Shown: positions 5,653-9,484 of the stretch, piece by piece | How positions within the stretch are numbered: position 1 is the first letter of the stretch | How the letters are laid out: the number at the start of each line of letters is the position of its first letter | NCBI RefSeq assembly: GCF_000725625.1 | Contig: NZ_JOHS01000095.1 | Span: 1-9,484 of the forward strand | Source of the DNA: Streptomyces sp. NRRL F-6676 | GTDB lineage: Bacteria; Actinomycetota; Actinomycetes; Streptomycetales; Streptomycetaceae | Length of the DNA stretch: 9,484 bases | Direction: 5' to 3' | Made by a program: the position numbers and the translations under genes | Notes under the pieces: model-generated | Database searches by the model: none | What the model saw: only the letters and a program-made list of their open reading frames with translations | What the model was told of the DNA's origin: nothing

Positions 5653-6890
5653 TGACCACGCCCCGCGACACCCCCGCCTCCCGCCGCGTGCGAGCCAACG
5701 GCGATGGAACCGTCTACCAGCGCAAGGACGGACGATGGGAAGCCGCCGGATACGTCCTGGCCCCCGGCAACACCCGCCGCCGCGTCCGCGTCTACGGCAC
5801 CACCCGCAAGGAAGCCCTGGCCAAGCTCACCGAGAAGATCGCCACCAGCAACCGGGGCCTCCCCGTCCCCTCCGCCCAGGGCAGCGTGGCCGCATACCTG
5901 ACGTACTGGCTGGAGAATGTTGCCGTACACCAACTCCGTGAGAACACCCACACCCGCTACACCACCTGCGTCAACCGGTACCTCATCCCCGGCCTCGGCA
6001 AGAAGAAGCTCACCAAGCTCACCGCCAAGGACGTCCGCACCTGGCTCAACCAGCTCCGCACCACCTGCCAGTGCTGCACGCGAAACATCGATGCCCGGCG
6101 CGAACAGCCCCGCTGCTGCGCCGTCGGTCAGTGCTGCCACAAGCTGCTCTCCCCGCTGACGCTCACCTACATACACTCCGTGCTCAAGTCCGCCCTGGAG
6201 CACGCCGTGCGTGAGGAAGAGATCCCGCGCAACGTCGCCCGCAACGTCCGCACCGGCACCCCACGCCCCCGACGCTTCGAACCCCTCACCGCCGACGAAG
6301 CCCGCCATTTCCTCGCGGCTACGCGCGGACGCAGGTTGCACGCGCTGTTCGAACTCGCCCTCCACACCGGACTCCGCAAGGGCGAACTTCTCGGCCTGCG
6401 CTGGGAAGACCTCGACCTCGACACGGGCACCGCCGCCATCCGCCGCACACTTCAGCGCACCAGCACCGGCGGGCTCACCACGCTGCCCACCAAAACGCGC
6501 GCCTCCGAGCGCCGCATCACCCTTCCCACCCGTTGCCTCCATTCGCTGAGGCTCCACCACGAGCAGCAGAAGCGCGAGCGTGAGGCCGCAGGCATCATGT
6601 GGCAGCGCGACGAGCACGTGTTCACCACTGTGCAGGGCACACCGATCGACCCAACCAACCTCACCCGCACCTTCACCGTGCTTCTCCGCAAGGCCGGCCT
6701 TCGCCGCATCCGCTTCCACGACCTCCGGCACTCCACCGCGACCCTGCTCCTGGAACAGGGCGTCGAACTCGTCGTCATCAAGGAACTCCTCGGCCACGCC
6801 CACATAGGCGTCACCGCCACCGTCTACGCCCACGTCCGCCTCCAGCGCGATGCCATCGACCTCCTCGGCCGCGCCCTCGACCACCCCTGA
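5652..6890 (+). CDS. int: Tyrosine-recombinase integrase of the AICE
   Basis: Site-specific recombinase of 412 residues that integrates and excises the element. The N-terminus (RRVRANGDGTVYQRKDGRW) is the arm-binding type found in Streptomyces integrases. A core-binding domain follows (about 75-195), then the catalytic domain. Catalytic residues are present: Arg242 in HTGLRKGELLGLRW, a Lys in the PTKTRASERRITLP hairpin, His356-Arg359 in HDLRH, His382 in LLGHAHIG, and the nucleophile Tyr392. A cluster of seven Cys (139, 141, 142, 155, 156, 161, 162) interrupts the core-binding domain and may bind zinc; similar insertions occur in related AICE integrases. The ATG overlaps the xis stop. A strong hairpin and the right copy of the element-end repeat lie within about 50 bases of the stop, as expected for an int-attP arrangement. 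It looks intact. Confidence 0.95.
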   Translation: MTTPRDTPASRRVRANGDGTVYQRKDGRWEAAGYVLAPGNTRRRVRVYGTTRKEALAKLTEKIATSNRGLPVPSAQGSVAAYLTYWLENVAVHQLRENTHTRYTTCVNRYLIPGLGKKKLTKLTAKDVRTWLNQLRTTCQCCTRNIDARREQPRCCAVGQCCHKLLSPLTLTYIHSVLKSALEHAVREEEIPRNVARNVRTGTPRPRRFEPLTADEARHFLAATRGRRLHALFELALHTGLRKGELLGLRWEDLDLDTGTAAIRRTLQRTSTGGLTTLPTKTRASERRITLPTRCLHSLRLHHEQQKREREAAGIMWQRDEHVFTTVQGTPIDPTNLTRTFTVLLRKAGLRRIRFHDLRHSTATLLLEQGVELVVIKELLGHAHIGVTATVYAHVRLQRDAIDLLGRALDHP

Positions 6891-6898
6891 CATACGTA

Positions 6899-6939
6899 CG
6901 GCAACGGCGGCGGACACCTGGTGTCTGCCGCCGTTGCCG
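6899..6939 (+). terminator. 19-bp hairpin downstream of int
   Basis: CGGCAACGGCGGCGGACAC (6899-6917) pairs with GTGTCTGCCGCCGTTGCCG (6921-6939) across a three-base gap, with a single G-T mismatch that can pair as G-U in RNA. It begins 9 bases after the int stop, so it probably ends the repSA-xis-int transcript. There is no clear T-run, as is common for actinomycete terminators. The right arm runs directly into the element-end repeat, so it could also be part of the attachment region. Confidence 0.65.
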
Positions 6940-6971
6940 TCAACTACTGCCGTCAAACGGCAAATCAGCCC
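6933..6971 (+). repeat. Right copy of the TGCCGTCA-containing degenerate direct repeat
   Basis: It contains TTGCCGTCAACTACTGCCGTCA (6934-6955), holding two TGCCGTCA units, and then a CGG and TCAGCCC shared in order with 2199-2233. It lies 43 bases after the int stop, the usual place for attachment or arm-type sites. No tRNA gene end is recognisable beside either copy. Confidence 0.45.
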
Positions 6972-6994
6972 CGCCGAGCGCAGCTCGACGGGGC
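6968..6994. terminator. 12-bp hairpin between int and the immunity gene
   Basis: GCCCCGCCGAGC (6968-6979) pairs with GCTCGACGGGGC (6983-6994) across a GCA loop, with one C/A mismatch. It lies between two converging genes, int on the plus strand and the putative immunity gene (stop at 7020) on the minus strand, and could end transcripts from both sides. On the plus strand it is followed by an AT-rich tail, CTATATTTG. Confidence 0.55.
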
Positions 6995-7019
6995 CTATAT
7001 TTGTGATCGCTAGCGTCAC

Positions 7020-7370
7020 TCAGCGTGGCAGCTGAGACAACATCTGCGCGAGGCTATCCGAGAACTCAGACATGTGCGATTCGGCGGCATATCTCACGGT
7101 GCAGGCGGCAGAGACCAGCTCCAGCGCCGAATAATCACCACTCGAAAGCATCCTCGCGCACATTCCTAGGGGGACTACGAAATCTGCTTGCGCACCATCC
7201 GATAGCGAATCGAGCATGTCGTCTTCCCCTGCGAGAACCAGCTCCACGATCGAACTCAGCACTCCCACCATCCTTGGAGCATCTACTCCATGGGCGAGCT
7301 TAATCATGTCTTCGTATTCGGCAAACCCGAATCGATTAACCTGGAGGTGCTCTCTGGCCACATCAATCAC
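7020..7370 (-). CDS. Putative immunity protein for the Rhs deaminase tip
   Basis: Unrecognised protein of about 116 residues. It looks all-helical and acidic (EYEDMIKLAHGV, MVGVLSSIVELVLAGEDDML, FSDSLAQMLSQLPR), with no membrane segment. I choose the GTG at 7370: it overlaps the toxin's end by 8 bases (GTGATTGA) and has AGGAG-like bases about 13 upstream. An in-frame start at 7451 would overlap the toxin by 89 bases and adds a basic stretch that is antisense-like in character. A GTG at 7361 is a second option. Position directly after a toxin tip is the defining context of immunity genes in polymorphic toxin systems, so the role is inferred from context only. It shows no SUKH motif, unlike the other module's immunity gene. 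Hand-counted GC is about 50% over 7261-7380, well below the Rhs stem. Confidence 0.6.
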   Translation of the reverse strand: MIDVAREHLQVNRFGFAEYEDMIKLAHGVDAPRMVGVLSSIVELVLAGEDDMLDSLSDGAQADFVVPLGMCARMLSSGDYSALELVSAACTVRYAAESHMSEFSDSLAQMLSQLPR

Positions 7371-9399
7371 CTTCGAAACTGATCTCCTGATGCTGCAGCC
7401 TGGGCTGACAGACCAACGCACATGGACTGGCAGGCGTGCCGTGCGCGCCACCGGGCGGCGAATTCAATCCCCGCACCTTTACCACTTCGAACGATCCCCC
7501 TCGGATCCCGGCCGCACCCTCGGCTGCCTCCGCCTGGATGAGGCACATCGTTTCAGCACATCCCGCATGGTAGCGACCCCCCTCAGGCGTGAACTGCCGC
7601 ACGAGAGAATCCACTTCTCCACCGGGAGCTGGCGTCAGGTCATGACCCGAGTGACCAAAATAGGTTCGCCCTGACGGTGATGTGTATTTCGCCGCAAAGA
7701 AGGGGCCATCAGTTTTATTGAAGCCAGCACGCAGACTGTCGGCATACTCACCCAGGTTGCAGTTGTGAACCAGGACCGCCGTGGCCCCCGCCAGCACATA
7801 GTACGTGTGCGTGACGTCGACCGTCAGGTCGTGGGTGAGGTGCTGGTGGCGCCAGATCTTGACGGAGACGACCGGGACAGCGGCGCCCGAGGCGGCTTGG
7901 AGGCGCATCCCCGTCTTGATGTCGCCGGCGTTTATCCACTTCTTCGCCGACGTCACCCAGAAGGGGTGGGTGACGGTGGCGACGATTTTTGAGGGCTTGC
8001 GACCGTCACGGATGGTGAGAGTGGCGAAGTCCTTGTCGTGCTTCGTCGTGATCAGCTTCTCGACGGTGCGCGGCTGGGTTTTGCCCGTCTCGGGGTCGGT
8101 GGCCCGGACTTTGTCGCCGGGCTTGATGTCCTTGATCTGCTGTTCGTGACCGTCGGCCATGAGGACCTTGGTCGTGGGCAGGAAGCTGTGGTTGCAGGGG
8201 CTGGATCCGCTCTTGGGCGCTGCGGTGTCAGCACGTTTGCCCACCCTGGCAGCGCCGGAGCCGGCGGTTCCTTCCGCCGCGTTGCCGGCTGCCTTGGCTC
8301 CGGACCGGGTCGCTGCCTTGGCAGCGGACGCGGTCTTTGTCCCCTTGGCAATCGCTGCCGCGCCGGCGCCGGCGATGCCTATTGATCCGGCGATGACGGC
8401 GCCGCCTTCAGCGATCACTCCAGCGGACGCCCCCACGACTGCGGCACCGACGCCGGCCTCGGCGCCCGCAGTGAAACCCGTGGCACCGGCCGCAAGCACG
8501 GCTCCACATCCGCCTGCCGTGGCTGCCACGCAGGCAACGACACCCACGACCACGGCCGTAGCCACCACAGCGGCGATCACCGGGTGTCGCTGAATGGCGT
8601 GGTAGGCCTTGTGGACGACGTGAGTCACGTGGCAGGAGAACCATCCTCCGCAGCCACCGCCTCCTCCGCCGCCTCCTCCCCCGCCGCCGCCTCCGCCCCC
8701 TCCGCCTCCGTGGTGGCCGTCCTTGCCCTTGTCGTTGTCCGAGTCGGTTGTTGACGTGTCGTCGTTGGACGCGCACGTCGTGCAGCCGCGGTCAGCGGGG
8801 TATTGCAGGCCAGTGGGGTCGCTGTGCGTGAGTGGGTTGTTTCCTGCGTAGGTGTAACCGTCGATTTGCTGGGCGTCGGTGAGTTCAAGGATCGGATCGT
8901 CGGAGATGAAGCGGCCGATGGTGGGGTCGTATTCGCGGGCACCCAGGTGGGTGAGGCCCGTGCTGGTGTCCTGGATGCCGTTGACGAATCCCTTGTCGCC
9001 GAGCCAGGCCGTGGCGGTGGGCTGGGTGCCCCGGGCGTTGCCGAAGGGGTCGGTGCGGCGACGCGTGACGGCTTGTGTCGTGGCGTCGACGGCGGTTTCG
9101 GCGGTGTCGTGACCGTCGGTGATGTGCCATTGAAGGCTGTCTGAGCTGGTGCGGACGGCGACGGTCTGGCCGGCCCAGGTGTAGTAGCGGGTGCCGGTGG
9201 TCGTGCTACTGCCCTTGGCGAGGTGAACTTCTGTGTCACCGAGATAGAGCGTGGTGCCGGAGTCGTCGCGGGCGAGAAGTCGGTTGCCGTCGGCGTCGTA
9301 GAGGTAGGACGCGGCGGTGCCGTCGGCATCGGTGGCCTTGGCGAGGTGACCTTCGTCGTCCCAGTCCAGCGTCTGGCTGTTGCCGTCCAGTGAGGTCTT
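7363..9399 (-). CDS. Rhs/YD-type polymorphic toxin, C-terminal part: Rhs core end, HINT domain and deaminase tip
   Basis: The frame is open for 678 codons from 9399 to the TGA at 7363. In order it contains: YD-repeat-like sequence (LDGNSQTLDWDDEGHLAKA, SYLYDADGNRLLARD); the conserved Rhs core end (AREYDPTIGRFISDDPI, then YTYAGNNPL, DPTGL); a run of 19 Gly; a hydrophobic Ala/Gly/Val segment (VIAAVVATAVVVGVVACVAA) of pretoxin membrane type; a complete HINT domain; and a 132-residue YwqJ-like deaminase tip. Such proteins deliver the tip into competing cells, with HINT self-cleavage freeing it. There is no ATG or GTG before 8628 and no start for the Rhs part. The frame begins right after the stop of a probable transposase, so the N-terminal shell is missing or separated. 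The GTG at 8628 lacks a well-placed ribosome-binding site. The product is probably not made as a functional effector. Confidence 0.85.
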   Translation of the reverse strand, partial: KTSLDGNSQTLDWDDEGHLAKATDADGTAASYLYDADGNRLLARDDSGTTLYLGDTEVHLAKGSSTTTGTRYYTWAGQTVAVRTSSDSLQWHITDGHDTAETAVDATTQAVTRRRTDPFGNARGTQPTATAWLGDKGFVNGIQDTSTGLTHLGAREYDPTIGRFISDDPILELTDAQQIDGYTYAGNNPLTHSDPTGLQYPADRGCTTCASNDDTSTTDSDNDKGKDGHHGGGGGGGGGGGGGGGGGGGCGGWFSCHVTHVVHKAYHAIQRHPVIAAVVATAVVVGVVACVAATAGGCGAVLAAGATGFTAGAEAGVGAAVVGASAGVIAEGGAVIAGSIGIAGAGAAAIAKGTKTASAAKAATRSGAKAAGNAAEGTAGSGAARVGKRADTAAPKSGSSPCNHSFLPTTKVLMADGHEQQIKDIKPGDKVRATDPETGKTQPRTVEKLITTKHDKDFATLTIRDGRKPSKIVATVTHPFWVTSAKKWINAGDIKTGMRLQAASGAAVPVVSVKIWRHQHLTHDLTVDVTHTYYVLAGATAVLVHNCNLGEYADSLRAGFNKTDGPFFAAKYTSPSGRTYFGHSGHDLTPAPGGEVDSLVRQFTPEGGRYHAGCAETMCLIQAEAAEGAAGIRGGSFEVVKVRGLNSPPGGAHGTPASPCALVCQPRLQHQEISFEGD
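7366..7761 (-). other. YwqJ-like deaminase toxin domain of the Rhs protein
   Basis: This 132-residue domain starts at the Cys after the HINT His-Asn. It shares with the orphan tip the early FFAAKYTSPSGRTY block, the zinc motif YHAGCAETMCL (Cys-Ala-Glu), a GIRGG turn, and HGTPASPC. The second metal motif reads PCALVC, a C-x3-C spacing where the orphan has PCKAC (C-x2-C). The end, QPRLQHQEISFEGD, differs from the orphan's. The wider spacing may be a tolerated variant or a small insertion that weakens zinc binding. Deamination of a nucleic acid or nucleotide is expected from the fold; the substrate is unknown. Confidence 0.68.
7759..7810 (-). repeat. 52-nt toxin-tip junction repeat, copy 2 (intact HINT end)
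   Basis: Matches 2057-2108 at 47 of 52 positions in the same orientation. Here it is embedded in a complete HINT domain. Sequence upstream on the minus strand (DLTVDVT) has no counterpart beside copy 1, which fixes the homology edge at 7810. Confidence 0.85.
7762..8196 (-). other. HINT (Hedgehog/intein) self-cleaving domain
   Basis: A 145-residue domain inside the Rhs protein. It opens with CNHSFLPTTKVLMADG, where the first Cys is the splicing-type nucleophile. It continues with IKPGDKVRATDPETGKT, has the block-B motif TVTHPFWV, and ends THTYYVLAGATAVLVHN before a Cys. All signature residues for cleavage at the C-terminal Asn are present, so it should release the deaminase tip if the protein is made. 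Confidence 0.88.
8653..8709 (-). repeat. GGN codon run encoding 19 consecutive Gly
   Basis: Nineteen glycine codons in a row link the end of the Rhs core region (after GKDGHH) to the hydrophobic pretoxin segment (CGGWFSCH). The codons vary (GGA, GGC, GGG, GGT), but the DNA is a simple-sequence tract prone to length change in units of three bases. It probably serves as a flexible tether. Confidence 0.85.
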
Positions 9400-9484
9400 T
9401 CAGCGTTGCCTCTCCAGGGTGAGGACAGCTTTGGCGATGACGGTCATGCGGTTGGGGCTGATGCGGGATCTGCGGAAGATCTGC
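9400..9484 (-). mobile_element. C-terminus of a probable transposase (IS element end), continues beyond the window
   Basis: The minus-strand frame entering at the window's right edge reads IFRRSRISPNRMTVIAKAVL then TLERQR and stops at TGA 9402-9400. This ending is familiar from Streptomyces insertion-sequence transposases, although I cannot name the family with confidence from 27 residues. The Rhs coding sequence starts immediately after the stop in the same frame. The IS end must therefore lie within roughly 10 bases of the stop, and the element cuts the Rhs gene. No terminal inverted repeat can be verified without the other end. Confidence 0.5.

Larger units (their letters stand above)
2200..6955. 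mobile_element. Degenerate pSAM2-like AICE (actinomycete integrative element)
   Basis: An overlapping repSA-xis-int set, a GntR-type regulator transcribed divergently from repSA, and a Nudix gene at the far end reproduce the pSAM2 family layout (known there as repSA-xis-int, korSA and pif). The ends are set by the degenerate direct repeats at 2199 and 6933, so the boundaries are provisional. No FtsK/SpoIIIE-like transfer protein, spread genes or Pra activator are visible. repSA lacks its N-terminus and metal-binding motif. The element should therefore be unable to replicate or transfer by itself, although xis and int look intact. It sits between two toxin-immunity modules on the minus strand. 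Confidence 0.7.

Noticed and set aside
5535..7019. 494-codon minus-strand open frame across int
   Set aside because: High-GC antisense shadow of the integrase, with Gly/Ala/Val-rich sequence and no domain.
2142..7028. TCAGCGTGG shared by 2142-2150 and 7020-7028 as an att core
   Set aside because: A 9-base match between two flanks of this size is plausible by chance, and the right copy overlaps the immunity gene's stop codon. Not enough to call an attachment core.
7020..7451. Longer immunity ORF starting at 7451
   Set aside because: It would overlap the toxin tip by 89 bases, and its extra N-terminus looks like an out-of-frame reading of the toxin's conserved end. The GTG at 7370 gives the usual short overlap.
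7363..8628. Toxin gene starting at GTG 8628 as an independent CDS
   Set aside because: The reading frame and Rhs-type sequence continue unbroken upstream to 9399, and no well-spaced ribosome-binding site precedes 8628.
8625..9329. 234-codon minus-strand frame rich in Pro, Thr and Ala
   Set aside because: It is a shadow: the frame one step over carries the Rhs core motifs.
1..9484. CRISPR arrays, tRNA or rRNA genes
   Set aside because: No regularly spaced repeats, tRNA cloverleaf or rRNA-like sequence was seen on either strand by reading.

Overview
The window looks like an accessory region of a Streptomyces-type actinomycete chromosome. It has high GC with strong G/C third positions, GTG starts, tightly overlapping genes, and a replication/excision/integration cassette typical of actinomycete integrative and conjugative elements (AICEs). 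All calls come from reading the sequence by eye; no database search was run.

Layout. (1) 75-1085: the 3' end of an unknown minus-strand gene, abutting a badly decayed IS630-type transposase. (2) 1197-2107, minus strand: an orphan toxin cassette. It holds 16 residues of a HINT-domain C-terminus, a YwqJ-like deaminase toxin domain, and a SUKH-3-like immunity gene. (3) about 2200-6955: a degenerate pSAM2-like AICE bounded by degenerate direct repeats. It carries a Nudix hydrolase (Pif-like context), two gene remnants joined back to back, a 0.6 kb stretch with no convincing gene, a tandem double-GntR regulator, a truncated repSA, and apparently intact xis and int. No transfer gene is visible. (4) 7020-9399, minus strand: the C-terminal third of an Rhs/YD-type polymorphic toxin (Rhs core end, poly-Gly tract, hydrophobic segment, full HINT domain, second YwqJ-like deaminase), overlapped at its end by a small putative immunity gene. 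(5) 9400-9484: the C-terminus of a probable transposase whose stop codon directly adjoins the Rhs coding sequence.

How it fits together. The two toxin modules share a strand and a 52-nt sequence (47/52 identical) that encodes the HINT cleavage site, where the toxin tip is swapped in polymorphic toxin systems. Their deaminase domains are related but divergent, and their immunity proteins look unrelated. The simplest reading is a main toxin followed by a displaced orphan tip-plus-immunity module, later split by an AICE landing between them. Homologous recombination across the 52-nt repeat would put the orphan deaminase and SUKH-3 immunity onto the Rhs stem, and would delete both the resident tip and the AICE. 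The Rhs stem is now cut off from its N-terminus by an IS, so as it stands the locus is probably a silent reservoir rather than an active weapon. The immunity genes may still be useful to the host.
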